The notes below the pieces were generated by a model. The model was not told the DNA's origin. It did not search any database and worked only from the letters and a program-made list of their open reading frames with translations. Both the position numbers and the translations under genes were made by a program. A DNA stretch of 64,000 bases. Origin: Andreprevotia sp. IGB-42 (lineage in GTDB: Bacteria; Pseudomonadota; Gammaproteobacteria; Burkholderiales; Chitinibacteraceae). The stretch is taken from assembly GCF_009848685.1 (NCBI RefSeq), contig NZ_WXTX01000008.1, positions 62,001 to 126,000 of the forward strand, read 5' to 3'. Shown in pieces: positions 49,337-58,511 of this stretch (position 1 is the first letter of the stretch; each line of letters opens with the position of its first letter).

Positions 49337-50362
49337 ATGTCCAAGCAACTTACCATTCAGCCCTCGGGCCAGCAAATCGTCATGGATGAGCATGAGTTCA
49401 TCCTCGATGCGGCCGTGCGCAGCGGCTTCAGCATGCCCTATGGCTGCAAGAATGGCGCCTGTGGCGCCTGCAAGGGGCAGGTGCTGTCGGGCGAGGTCGA
49501 GCACGGGCCACATGCGGATTCGGCCTTGTCGCGTACCGAGATGGAGCGCGGCATGGCGTTGTTCTGCTGCGCGAAGCCACTGGGTGACGTGGTGATCGAA
49601 TGCCGCGAGATCGCTGCCACCAAGGATATCCAGATCAAGACGCTGCCATGCCGGGTAGAGAAAATCGACAAGGTATCGCACGATGTAGCGGTGCTGTCGC
49701 TCAAGCTGCCGGCCACCGAGCGGCTGCAGTTCCTGGCCGGGCAATACATCGATATCCACACCAAGGATGGCAAGAAGCGCAGTTTCTCGATCGCCAATGC
49801 GCCGCATGATGGCGAGCACCTGCAGCTGCATATCCGCCATGTGCCCGGCGGCGCGTTCTCCGAATACATCTGGAACCAGATGAAGGAGCGCGAAATCTTC
49901 CGCTTTACCGGCCCGCTGGGTTCGTTCTTCCTGCGCGAGGACAGCGACAAACCGATCATTTTCATCGCCACCGGCACCGGCTTTGCACCGGTGAAAGGCA
50001 TCATCGAGCACGCCATTCACAAGGGCATACAGCGCGAGATGATCCTGTACTGGGGGGCGCGCAACCTGTCCGAGCTGTATATGCCGCACCTGGCAGCGCA
50101 ATGGCAGACCGCAAATCCCAATATCACCTTCATCCCGGTACTATCCGATCCGTTGCCGGAAGACCAGTGGCAGGGCCGCACCGGCTTCGTGCACGAGGCG
50201 GTGCTGGATGACTTTGCCAACCTGTCCGGCTGGCAGGTGTATGCGTGTGGTGCGCCGGTGATGGTGGAGGCAGCGTACAAGCATTTCGTTGCGCGGCGCC
50301 TGCCGGAGGACGAGTTCTTCTCGGATGCGTTCTTCACCGCCAAAGATCTGGGCAAGAAGTAA
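49337..50362 (+). CDS. 2Fe-2S oxidoreductase with FAD/NAD(P)H domain, CDP-6-deoxyglucose reductase type (341 aa)
   Basis: The N-terminal 2Fe-2S domain binds its cluster at C37, C42, C45 and a cysteine at 77/78 ('PYGCKNGACGACKGQ', 'LFCCAKP'). The FAD-binding 'RSFSIANAPHDGEHLQLHIRHVPGGAFSEYIW' and NAD-binding 'IFIATGTGFAPVKGIIEHAI' blocks follow. It transfers electrons from NAD(P)H to a partner protein. It lies directly upstream of a two-component system (start 50367), so co-expression is likely. Confidence 0.9.
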   Translation: MSKQLTIQPSGQQIVMDEHEFILDAAVRSGFSMPYGCKNGACGACKGQVLSGEVEHGPHADSALSRTEMERGMALFCCAKPLGDVVIECREIAATKDIQIKTLPCRVEKIDKVSHDVAVLSLKLPATERLQFLAGQYIDIHTKDGKKRSFSIANAPHDGEHLQLHIRHVPGGAFSEYIWNQMKEREIFRFTGPLGSFFLREDSDKPIIFIATGTGFAPVKGIIEHAIHKGIQREMILYWGARNLSELYMPHLAAQWQTANPNITFIPVLSDPLPEDQWQGRTGFVHEAVLDDFANLSGWQVYACGAPVMVEAAYKHFVARRLPEDEFFSDAFFTAKDLGKK

Positions 50363-50366
50363 ACAC

Positions 50367-51053
50367 ATGGCGGCAAGCAGGGTACTGATCGTTGAGGACG
50401 ACGCCGAAATCGCCGCCAATCTGTACGACTATCTGGCTGCGCGCGGTTACGAGGTCGATGCCGCGCCCACCGGCCTGGTGGCGCTGCATCTGCTGGAAAC
50501 ACAGCTGTTTGATGCGGTGGTGCTGGACGTAGGGTTGCCGGGCATGGACGGCTTGACGCTGGCGCAACGCCTGCGCCGCGATGCGCGCATTGCCATCCCC
50601 ATCCTGATGCTGACCGCCCGCGATACGCTGGACGACAAGCTGGCCGGCTTTGAAGCCGGCGCCGATGATTACCTGGTCAAGCCGTTTGCATTGCGCGAAG
50701 TGGAAGTGCGCATTGCCGCGCTGGTGAAGCGCGCGCAGGGACGCGTGGTGGAGCAGTGCTTGCGCCTGGGATCGCTGGAGTACGATCCGGTCAGCGGCAA
50801 TGCGCAATGGCAGCAGCAGCCGTTGCGGCTGCCGCCCAAGGCGATGCAGTTGCTGACCTTGCTGCTGGCGCAGCCGGGGCGCCTGTTTAGCCGCGAAGAG
50901 CTTGAAAGCGCCATCTGGGGCGAGGTGCAGGACAACAGTGATGCACTGCGCAGCCAGTTGTCCTTGCTGCGCCGTGCGCTGGCACTGCCGGATGGGCGTA
51001 GTCCGCTGGAAACCGTGCATGGTCGTGGCTACAAGCTGGTGGCGCTTGATTAG
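50367..51053 (+). CDS. OmpR/PhoB-type response regulator (228 aa)
   Basis: Receiver domain with acidic pair D11-D12, phospho-acceptor D54 ('VVLDVGLPGMDG') and a lysine in 'YLVKPF', then a C-terminal winged helix with 'LLAQPGRLFSREELESAIWG' and 'TVHGRGYKLVALD'. It is encoded with the kinase at 51082 and probably controls envelope genes. Members with this pattern include PmrA/ColR/QseB. It starts 4 bp after the reductase stop. Confidence 0.93.
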   Translation: MAASRVLIVEDDAEIAANLYDYLAARGYEVDAAPTGLVALHLLETQLFDAVVLDVGLPGMDGLTLAQRLRRDARIAIPILMLTARDTLDDKLAGFEAGADDYLVKPFALREVEVRIAALVKRAQGRVVEQCLRLGSLEYDPVSGNAQWQQQPLRLPPKAMQLLTLLLAQPGRLFSREELESAIWGEVQDNSDALRSQLSLLRRALALPDGRSPLETVHGRGYKLVALD

Positions 51054-51081
51054 GCGGTTTGGGCCGGAACGGCGGCGCAGC

Positions 51082-52299
51082 ATGCGCTGGCGGCTGGCAT
51101 GGTCGTTTACCATCCTCACTGCAGTGGCGGTGCTGGTGCTGGCAGTGGCGGTCTTCTGGGCCAGCGAAGAGCTCGAGGAAGACCTGATCGACGAGATCGT
51201 CAATACGGCGCTGGAAGACGTGATCCGCCACCCGCAATCGCCGCCGGCGCTGCCGCCACACATGCAGCTGTTCCATGCGCCGGTTGGCGTGGCACCTGCC
51301 GGCTTGCCGGCGGAAGTTTTCACCATGCACCCGGGCAATCATGAGTGGTTCAATGCTGAAACGGAGTTTCACCTGGGCATCCGCGATCAGGGTGGCCAAC
51401 GTTTCTATCTGCTATACGACACACGCGAGCACGAGGCGCGGCTGGCCTGGTTGCTGACGTCGCTGGTAGTGGGCGTGCTGGTGCTAAGTGTGCTGGCACT
51501 GTGGTTTGGCCAGTGGCTGGCTGGCGTGCTGCTGCAACCGCTGGCACGGCTGACGCAGGGCGTGCGCGAAGATCACCCGCAGCCATTCAGTGCAGCAGGG
51601 CAGGATGAGGAAGTGGCCCTGCTGGCAGAAGCGCTGGATCGTTACCGGCTGCATAACCGCAACCTGATCGCCCGCGAGCGCGAGTTCACCGCCAATGTCA
51701 GCCATGAGCTGCGCACGCCGTTGACGCGTATCCGCACCAGTGCCGAGCTGCTGGCCGATGCGCCGGCGGTCGCCGAGCGCGCGCTACGCATCATCGCCGG
51801 CGTGGATGCGCTGGAGCGGCGGTTGCAAGGATTGCTGTTCCTGGCGCGCGAGGGTGCGGCGCCGCATCCGCAGCCCGTGCAACTGCAAGTGCTGGTGGCG
51901 CAACTGCTGGGGCCGCACCAAGCGGTGGCAGCCGCTCGTGGCCTGCTGATCAGCAACCGCGTGCCGGCAGACGTGCAACTGCATGCCGACCCGGCGTTGC
52001 TGGCGATGGTGATCGACAACCTGCTGGGCAACGCGGTGCGCTACACGCCTGATGGCGAAATCGTCATCGATTGCGCCGATGGTGTGCTGAGTGTGCAGGA
52101 TAGCGGCGAAGGCATTCCGCCAGAGCAACTGCCACATGTGTTCGAGCGCCATTACCGTGCCAGCCGGCAGCACGATGGCAGTGGCCTGGGGCTGGCCATC
52201 GTGGAGCGGGTAGCCAGCCTCTGCGGTTGGCGTTGCGCCATAGACAGCACACCCGGCGTTGGTACCACGGTGCGCGTGCACTTCACCCCGCAGCAGTAG
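51082..52299 (+). CDS. Sensor histidine kinase (405 aa)
   Basis: Two membrane helices (about 8-27 and 124-144) flank a short periplasmic part (about 30-120) with acidic and histidine residues, suited for metal or pH sensing. H208 in 'NVSHELRTPLTRIRTS' is the phosphorylation site, followed by 'MVIDNLLGNAVRYTPDGEI' (N box) and 'GEGIPPEQLPHVFERHYRASRQHDGSGLGLAIVERVA' (G boxes). ATG 51082 was chosen; a TTG at 51046 would overlap the regulator stop and is an alternative. The pair faces downstream to lipid A genes. Confidence 0.93.
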   Translation: MRWRLAWSFTILTAVAVLVLAVAVFWASEELEEDLIDEIVNTALEDVIRHPQSPPALPPHMQLFHAPVGVAPAGLPAEVFTMHPGNHEWFNAETEFHLGIRDQGGQRFYLLYDTREHEARLAWLLTSLVVGVLVLSVLALWFGQWLAGVLLQPLARLTQGVREDHPQPFSAAGQDEEVALLAEALDRYRLHNRNLIAREREFTANVSHELRTPLTRIRTSAELLADAPAVAERALRIIAGVDALERRLQGLLFLAREGAAPHPQPVQLQVLVAQLLGPHQAVAAARGLLISNRVPADVQLHADPALLAMVIDNLLGNAVRYTPDGEIVIDCADGVLSVQDSGEGIPPEQLPHVFERHYRASRQHDGSGLGLAIVERVASLCGWRCAIDSTPGVGTTVRVHFTPQQ

Positions 52300-52473
52300 C
52301 GGTGATGGCCTGCCGCAGATGAGGTGCGGTACCTGTAGCGCGAGTTCGCAGCCCTGCTGGCGCTGGTTCAGCGCATTATCGGGGCCTCACAAAAACGTCA
52401 CAGATTCCTCCCGCTTCGCTCACAAGCCCCTCTTTACGCTGTGCCCTTTGCTGATGTCTGCATGGGGTATTCG

Positions 52474-54129
52474 ATGTTGTCGCGTCTTGCTGCATTGCTG
52501 CGCCGTTCACCGGCGGGAAGCAGGGTACTGCGGCCCGAGCTGGCTACGCTGCTCATCGCGGCGTTTTTCCTGCTGTGCTGCAATCTGCCGTTCTGGCGGC
52601 ATCTGTTGGTGGTGGAGGCACCGGTGGGTACAGGTGATTGGGGGCTGCTGGCCGCGGGATTTGTGTTCCTGTTGCTGGTGCTGAATGCACTGCTCACCCT
52701 GCTGGCCTTCCCCTGTGTATTCCGGCCGGTGGTATCGGTGTTGCTGATTGCGACTGCGCTGGTGGCGTATTTCATGAACCAGTACGGCGTGATGATCGAT
52801 GCGCACATGGTGCAGAGCGCGGTTGAAACCGACTTGGGCGAAACGCGCGATCTGCTGACTATCAAGATGCTGGTCTACCTGCTGCTGCTGGGTGTGCTGC
52901 CGGTATGGTTGCTGTGGCGCGCGCCGCTGCGCTGGCGCCCGGCACCGCGCGAATTGCTGGCCAAGCTGGTGGTGCTGCTGATCTCTGCGCTGCTGATTGT
53001 CGGCATTGCGCTGATGGCCTACCAGAACTTTGCCTCAGTGGCGCGTAACCACCGCGAGCTGCGCGATCTGCTCACCCCCACCAATTATCTGCAGGCTTCG
53101 GTACGCTTCCTGAAGCAGCGCTACAAGACTGCGCCTGCAGCGCTCACGCCAATCGGGCTGGATGCAAAAAGGCCCGCTGCCGGTGCAGCAGCGCGCCCAT
53201 CGCTGACGGTGATCGTGGTGGGGGAAACTGCACGTGCCGATCATTTCTCACTCAACGGCTACCCGCGCGATACCAACCCGCTATTGCGCAAACAATCCGG
53301 CCTGATCAGCTTGGGCAATGTGCATTCCTGCGGGACAGAGACAGCGGTATCGGTGCCCTGCATGTTCTCCGGCATGACGCGCGCGCAGTACAGCGATGCG
53401 CAAGCACACAGCCAGCAGGGCTTGCTGGATGTGCTGCAACGCGCCGGGCTGGCGGTACGCTGGCGTGATAACCAGGCAGGCTGCAAAGGCGTGTGCGACC
53501 GGGTGCCGAACCAGAACGTCAGCAATGCGCCGGCGTCTGCACTATGCCCGGAAGGGGAGTGCCTGGACATGGCATTGCTGGCGGGGCTGGGAGATGACAT
53601 CGACAAGCAGCAGCACGATGCCGTGCTGGTGCTGCACATGATGGGCAGCCATGGCCCGGCGTACTACAAGCGCTACCCGGCAGGCTTCGAGGTCTTCATG
53701 CCGGCGTGCCAGACCAGCCAGCTCGATCGCTGCACGCAGCAGCAACTGGTGAACGGTTTCGACAACTCGCTACGCTACACCGATCACGTGCTGTCCAGCT
53801 TGATCGACCTGTTGCGCAGCAAGGCTGCTACGCACGATACCGCGATGATCTATCTATCCGATCATGGCGAATCGCTGGGCGAGCACAACCTGTATCTGCA
53901 CGGCACGCCTTATCTGATCGCGCCGGAAGAACAGAAACATGTGCCCATGCTGCTGTGGTTTTCCGATGGCTACCTGGCCGATTTCAGGCTGGATGCCGCA
54001 TGCATGAATGCGCATCGCAACGATGCTTATAGCCACGACAATCTTTTTCACTCGGTGCTGGGTTTGCTGTCGGTGCAAACCGCCATTTACCAGCCCGGGC
54101 TCGATCTCTTTGCAGGATGCCGCCGATGA
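52474..54129 (+). CDS. EptA-type phosphoethanolamine transferase (551 aa)
   Basis: Five membrane helices at the N-terminus (about 25-45, 60-80, 85-105, 130-150, 165-185) are followed by a sulfatase-type domain with 'VVGETARADHFSLNGYPRDTNPLL', the nucleophile block 'GTETAVSVPCMFSGMTR' and 'YLSDHGESLGEHNLYLHGTPY'. It transfers phosphoethanolamine to lipid A and so lowers surface charge. The start could be 52462 or 52441 instead. It follows the two-component pair and overlaps the PAP2 gene by ATGA. Confidence 0.9.
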   Translation: MLSRLAALLRRSPAGSRVLRPELATLLIAAFFLLCCNLPFWRHLLVVEAPVGTGDWGLLAAGFVFLLLVLNALLTLLAFPCVFRPVVSVLLIATALVAYFMNQYGVMIDAHMVQSAVETDLGETRDLLTIKMLVYLLLLGVLPVWLLWRAPLRWRPAPRELLAKLVVLLISALLIVGIALMAYQNFASVARNHRELRDLLTPTNYLQASVRFLKQRYKTAPAALTPIGLDAKRPAAGAAARPSLTVIVVGETARADHFSLNGYPRDTNPLLRKQSGLISLGNVHSCGTETAVSVPCMFSGMTRAQYSDAQAHSQQGLLDVLQRAGLAVRWRDNQAGCKGVCDRVPNQNVSNAPASALCPEGECLDMALLAGLGDDIDKQQHDAVLVLHMMGSHGPAYYKRYPAGFEVFMPACQTSQLDRCTQQQLVNGFDNSLRYTDHVLSSLIDLLRSKAATHDTAMIYLSDHGESLGEHNLYLHGTPYLIAPEEQKHVPMLLWFSDGYLADFRLDAACMNAHRNDAYSHDNLFHSVLGLLSVQTAIYQPGLDLFAGCRR

Positions 54130-54866
54130 TCCCGTGGTTGAAACGTATCGCCAGCCAGCAGGCCGCGCGCGGCCTGGGTGGCCGCTTCTGGTTGCTGCAC
54201 CTTGGCATACCGCTGCTGGTGGCCCTGCTGATGATTTATGCCTATCCGGCCAGCCATCTCGATACCGTATTGATGGCGCCATACTTCGATGCGGCGAGCC
54301 GCCAGTTTCCCTGGCGGGATCAACCGCTGCTGGCATTCGGTATGCACACGGGGCTGAAAAGCCTGGTGGTGGCCATTGGCGTTGGCGTGGCGCTGCTGTG
54401 GGTGCTGTCGTGGCATGTTCTGCCGCTGGCCGCATGGCGACGTAGCCTGTTGTGGCTGGTGGCTGGGCTGGTCGCATCCACTACCGTGATCAGCATGCTC
54501 AAGTCGAACAGCGTGCATCATTGCCCGTGGGATGTGGTGGACTACGGCGGCTACGCGCCTAGGCTGGCGCTGTTTCAGTCCTTGCCCGCCAATATCAGCC
54601 CCGGCCGCTGCTTTCCGGGCGGGCATGCATCAGCCGGGTTCGCGCTGATGGCCTTTTACTTTGCACTGCGCGAACGCAAGCCCCGCCCCGCCCGGCGCGC
54701 GCTGCTTGCCGGCTTGGCGCTGGGCATGGTGATGGGTTGGTCGCAGATGATGCGCGGCGCACATTTCTTCTCGCACAATGTATGGTCAGCTTGGTGGGTA
54801 TGGATGACTTTGCTGGCGCTGTATGCCGCCTGGCCGCCCAATCAAAGAAAAAGTTCACAAACTTGA
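54126..54866 (+). CDS. PAP2-family membrane phosphatase (246 aa)
   Basis: The PAP2 signature is spread over 'KSNSVHHCPWDVVDYGGY', 'PGRCFPGGHASAG' and 'RGAHFFSHNVWSAWW', with five to six membrane helices. It probably removes a phosphate from lipid A or another lipid, as LpxE-like enzymes do. The start overlaps the EptA stop (ATGA). Together with the upstream kinase pair this forms a lipid A remodelling set that would favour resistance to cationic peptides. Confidence 0.87.
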   Translation: MIPWLKRIASQQAARGLGGRFWLLHLGIPLLVALLMIYAYPASHLDTVLMAPYFDAASRQFPWRDQPLLAFGMHTGLKSLVVAIGVGVALLWVLSWHVLPLAAWRRSLLWLVAGLVASTTVISMLKSNSVHHCPWDVVDYGGYAPRLALFQSLPANISPGRCFPGGHASAGFALMAFYFALRERKPRPARRALLAGLALGMVMGWSQMMRGAHFFSHNVWSAWWVWMTLLALYAAWPPNQRKSSQT

Positions 54867-54892
54867 AAAGACGGGTTATTATGCGTGCCTTC

Positions 54893-54968
54893 GCCGATGT
54901 AGCTCAGTTGGTAGAGCACCTGACTTGTAATCAGGGGGTCGCGAGTTCGATTCCTGCCGTCGGCACCA
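54893..54968 (+). tRNA. tRNA-Thr (anticodon UGU)
   Basis: Acceptor GCCGATG pairs with CGTCGGC, D-arm 'AGCTCAGTTGGTAGAGC', anticodon stem-loop 'CCTGACTTGTAATCAGG' with TGT, T-arm 'GCGAGTTCGATTCCTGC', and CCA is encoded. The 76-nt size is standard. It is followed by a strong terminator. Confidence 0.97.
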
Positions 54969-54975
54969 GTAAGAT

Positions 54976-55010
54976 AAAAAGGCCCCAGACTTTGTCTGGG
55001 GCCTTTTTGT
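54976..55010 (+). terminator. Terminator after tRNA-Thr
   Basis: AAAAAGGCCCCAGAC and GTCTGGGGCCTTTTT surround a short loop, and a T-run follows, a strong intrinsic terminator. Confidence 0.9.
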
Positions 55011-55155
55011 TTTTGCGGAAGGAGTTGGCCCGCTGAGCACCCGCGCGGGCCTCGTGCGGCGCTACAGGATTTCGTAGTCACGCCAGTCATTCTTACAAAG
55101 CCATCGCGCGGTACAATCGGGGGAAATCGTTGATTCCCTGACCTGGAGCATGAGC

Positions 55156-56388
55156 ATGACCAAACTCTTCATTGAGGATATCCCTCTCGCTGGCAAGCGC
55201 GCACTGATCCGCGTGGACTTCAACGTGCCGGTCAAGAACGGCGTGGTCGAAAGCGACAAGCGCATCCGTGCCGCGTTGCCGACCATCCGTTACGCGCTGG
55301 CGCAAGGCGCATCGGTCGTGCTGATGAGCCACCTGGGCCGTCCGAACGGTGCACGCGTGGAGAAATACACGCTGGCACCGGTGGCCACCCGCCTGGCTGA
55401 GCTGCTGGGCAGCCCGGTGCAGTTCCTGAATGACTGTGTGGGCGCAGAAGTGGAAGCGGCCGTGGCCAAGCTGCAGGCTGGCGAAGTGGCACTGCTGGAA
55501 AACGTGCGCTTCCATATCGAGGAAGAAGGCAAGGCCAAGGATGCCGACGGTAACAGCGTGAAGGCTGATCCGGCCAAGGTCGAGGCATTCCGTGCTTCGC
55601 TGTCCAAGCTGGGTGATGTGTTCGTCAACGATGCATTCGGCACTGCGCACCGTGCGCATTCGTCGGTGGTGGGCGTGAACCTGCCGCGCGCAGCGGGCTA
55701 CCTGCTGAAGAAAGAACTCGAATTCCTGGGCGACGCGGTCAACCAGCCGGTGCGCCCGCTGGTGGCCATCATTGGCGGCTCCAAGATTTCCGGCAAGATC
55801 GACGTGATCCAGGCATTGCTGCCCAAGGTTGACAAGCTGATCATCGGCGGCGGCATGGCGTTCACCTTCCTCAAGGCGCAAGGCCATGAAGTAGGCCAGT
55901 CGCTGTGCGAGAATGATCGCGTCGAGCTGGCACGCCAGTTGATCGCTGCCGCTGGCGACAAGCTGGAACTGCCATCCGACACCATGGTGACTCGCAAGCT
56001 CGATTTCGATGCGCGCACGCTGGACGGCCTGACCCAAGTGGCATCGACCGCCATCCCGGCGGATCAGGAAGGCGTGGATATCGGCGAGGCAACCCGCGCG
56101 CGCTACGCGGACATCATCCGCTCGGCCAAGACCGTACTGTGGAACGGCCCGATGGGCGTGTTCGAAATCGAAGCCAGCGCTGCAGGCACCTTTGCCGTGG
56201 CGCATGCATTGGTCGAGGCTACCGCCAATGGCGCCATCACCGTGGTGGGTGGCGGTGATTCGGTGGCTGCGGTGGAAAAGGCCGGCCTGGAAGACCAGGT
56301 CACCCACGTTTCCACCGGCGGTGGTGCATCGCTGGAATTCCTGGAAGGCAAGGCACTGCCGGGTGTGGAAGCGCTGTCGGACAAGTAA
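55156..56388 (+). CDS. pgk: Phosphoglycerate kinase
   Basis: 'KRALIRVDFNVPVKNG' at the N-terminus, 'LMSHLGRPNGARVEKYTLAPVA', 'LIIGGGMAFTFLKAQG' and the nucleotide-binding 'VLWNGPMGVFEIEASAAGTFAVA' with 'TVVGGGDSVAAVEKAG' are the family marks. Length 410 aa is slightly long because of a small insert near residues 125-140. ATG 55156 is preferred over 55150 because the GGAG lies at the proper distance. It makes ATP in glycolysis. Confidence 0.96.
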   Translation: MTKLFIEDIPLAGKRALIRVDFNVPVKNGVVESDKRIRAALPTIRYALAQGASVVLMSHLGRPNGARVEKYTLAPVATRLAELLGSPVQFLNDCVGAEVEAAVAKLQAGEVALLENVRFHIEEEGKAKDADGNSVKADPAKVEAFRASLSKLGDVFVNDAFGTAHRAHSSVVGVNLPRAAGYLLKKELEFLGDAVNQPVRPLVAIIGGSKISGKIDVIQALLPKVDKLIIGGGMAFTFLKAQGHEVGQSLCENDRVELARQLIAAAGDKLELPSDTMVTRKLDFDARTLDGLTQVASTAIPADQEGVDIGEATRARYADIIRSAKTVLWNGPMGVFEIEASAAGTFAVAHALVEATANGAITVVGGGDSVAAVEKAGLEDQVTHVSTGGGASLEFLEGKALPGVEALSDK

Positions 56389-56402
56389 TCAGCTGCTCCA
56401 GT

Positions 56403-56434
56403 AAAAAACCCCGCAATCGCTTGCGGGGTTTTTT
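56403..56434. terminator. Bidirectional terminator after pgk
   Basis: AAAAAACCCCGCAA and TTGCGGGGTTTTTT surround TCGC, a strong hairpin with A- and T-runs on both sides. Confidence 0.92.
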
Positions 56435-56473
56435 GTGGGCGCCAGGCACCGCGCGCATGCCGGGGCAAGTGGT

Positions 56474-58270
56474 TCAGCCGTGGTGGCGCTCTTTCAGCGG
56501 TGCGATCAGGGCGGTGACCTCCGCCTGCAGCAGCGCTGCAAATTCATCGTGAAAGCGCATATGCATGCCGCGGGTTTCCGCATCGGTAATGCCGGCATCG
56601 AAGCGGAAGGCAATCTTCAGCAAACGCATCTGGTTTTCCAGCGCCTGCAGTTGCGGCAGATCGGCAACCGGTACCGCGTGCAGGCCCGGCGTGGCGGCCA
56701 GCTTGCGTGCCAGTCGCGCCAGGTGCAGCTCCGCCATTTCCTGCACCGGTGTGTCCTTGTCCACGCTGATGCTATCGATATACGGGCCGGTGCCGAAAAA
56801 GCTGCTGCTGCGGCTATCTGCAGTCAGCAGCAGCGTGCCGTCGCTCAATGTCGATAGCAGCCGCTTCAGCCGCACCGTTCTGGCAGTCTCGGCGGTGAAT
56901 GCCGTGTGATGCTGCGGGTCTGACCAGAGCTGGCCCTGGCATTGCTGGTTCAGCGCGCGGGTATTGGCCGGGTTGTCGAATAGCGTGTTGAGCGTGAGCC
57001 CGGCGGCATGCAATTCCGGTGCGATTTCGGCAAACCATGGCGCAACACCATCCGGCAAATCGCTGGCCTGCAATGGCAACAGCGTGGTGGGCGTGAAATC
57101 GATGGTGGCGACGATGCGCTGCGCGGTTTGCTGCGCCACTGCGGCCAGCTCCTGATACTGCGCCGCGGACGGGCCTTGCTCGAATGCCTCGGCCTGGACG
57201 CGCAGCGTGTCGCTCAATGCCGCAAATTGCGGGTCGATCTCTTCGATGCCGGATGCCGCATCATTTTTGTAGCGGCTCTGCATCGCCTTCAACTGGTCGA
57301 CGGCCTCCTGCATCTGGGCGAGCTGCGCGCCAAGCACCGCAGCCATGCCCTGCCTGTATAGCCCGGCCTGGGCGAGTGCCTCGTCGCGCTGTGCCTGCAG
57401 TTCGTCTGCGGTTTCTTCATCGGCGTCTTGCCACTGCAGATCGTACAGGTCGGCCAGCTGCGCATGGGCGGCGGCGGTTTCCGGGGCTTTGCCCTGTGCG
57501 GCCAGCAGCGCTGCCTTGCTTTCCAGCAGCGCTGCATCCGATGCGTCGGCCAGCAGCGCATCGATCCGCTGTAGCGCACGTTCCACCGTCAGGGCATGGT
57601 AGCGGTTGCCGGTCAGGTCTTCAAAATAGCCGGACGGGATGTCATCGCTGTTCACCGCGCAGGCGCTGGCCAGTGATGCCAGGTAGCGGGCCTCTGCCAG
57701 TTGCAGCGCGCGGCTGTGCGGGTGCTGCGCCAGTGCGGTGAGGATCAGCGTGTAGTGCTGCCACGGTTGCCACACCGGCAGGTCTTCCCATGTTGCCAGC
57801 AGCTGCAGCGCGAAGGCTTCGTCCGCTGCGTGTGTTTTCATCAGCCGCTGCAGGCTGGCAAGGGCTTCCTGCTGCAGTGCTGCGGTTTTTTCGTCGGCTT
57901 GCGGGTCGGTTTCGATGTCGATGCCCAGCTCGAACCCATCCTCGTTATTTTCATCCGCTGCGCTATCGTCTTCAGGTGCGTCACCGGCCAGCAGGTGTTC
58001 GGCAATGTGCGCGGCCGCGCGGTATTGCAGGCTGGCCAGCGCCAGTGCCAGATCGGCATCATCCGGCGCAATGGCTGCCGCGCTCAGCAGGTCCGTCCAT
58101 GCGGCGACGCGATCATAGGCGGCCGCATGCAGTTGCGCGCGCAAACGGTACAAGGCGGCAGAATCCGGTTGCACGCTGATCTGCTGATCGAGCGCTGCAA
58201 GCGTGGCTTCAAAATCGGCTTCGTCCTGCAAGGCGAGGGCGACCTGTTCGGTCAGGGCAGCAAGTTCCAT
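56474..58270 (-). CDS. Large helical repeat-like protein of unknown function (598 aa)
   Basis: The protein is strongly alpha-helical and acidic, with TPR-like stretches in the first 250 residues (AALYRLRAQLHAAAYDRVAAWTDLLSAAAIAPDDADLALALASLQYRAA) and a possible coiled coil in the middle (about 290-370). The C-terminal third has a different look ('LKRLLSTLSDGTLLLTADSRSSSFFGTGPYIDSISVDKDTPVQEMAEL'). No enzyme motif is found. ATG 58270 was chosen because a longer N-terminus is not protein-like. It stands alone downstream of the EamA gene. Confidence 0.65.
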   Translation of the reverse strand: MELAALTEQVALALQDEADFEATLAALDQQISVQPDSAALYRLRAQLHAAAYDRVAAWTDLLSAAAIAPDDADLALALASLQYRAAAHIAEHLLAGDAPEDDSAADENNEDGFELGIDIETDPQADEKTAALQQEALASLQRLMKTHAADEAFALQLLATWEDLPVWQPWQHYTLILTALAQHPHSRALQLAEARYLASLASACAVNSDDIPSGYFEDLTGNRYHALTVERALQRIDALLADASDAALLESKAALLAAQGKAPETAAAHAQLADLYDLQWQDADEETADELQAQRDEALAQAGLYRQGMAAVLGAQLAQMQEAVDQLKAMQSRYKNDAASGIEEIDPQFAALSDTLRVQAEAFEQGPSAAQYQELAAVAQQTAQRIVATIDFTPTTLLPLQASDLPDGVAPWFAEIAPELHAAGLTLNTLFDNPANTRALNQQCQGQLWSDPQHHTAFTAETARTVRLKRLLSTLSDGTLLLTADSRSSSFFGTGPYIDSISVDKDTPVQEMAELHLARLARKLAATPGLHAVPVADLPQLQALENQMRLLKIAFRFDAGITDAETRGMHMRFHDEFAALLQAEVTALIAPLKERHHG

Positions 58271-58511
58271 GGCGGCATCTGTATGGGAGTGAATCGATGG
58301 CTCGGGCAGGCCGCAGTTGCGGCGTGGGGTGAGGATCAACAAATGTGTCAGTGCATTCTCGTGCGGCAAATTCTAGTTACTTTGCTGACGCTTGGTTAAA
58401 GTTTTTATGTGCGTGCCATAAAGAGACGGCTGCAAGGCTCTTGGCGCGATGTAGCCAGCCTGCTGCGGTCGAGTGGGTTTTGGGGACAAGCACCAAGGCG
58501 CATGCCTGCGA

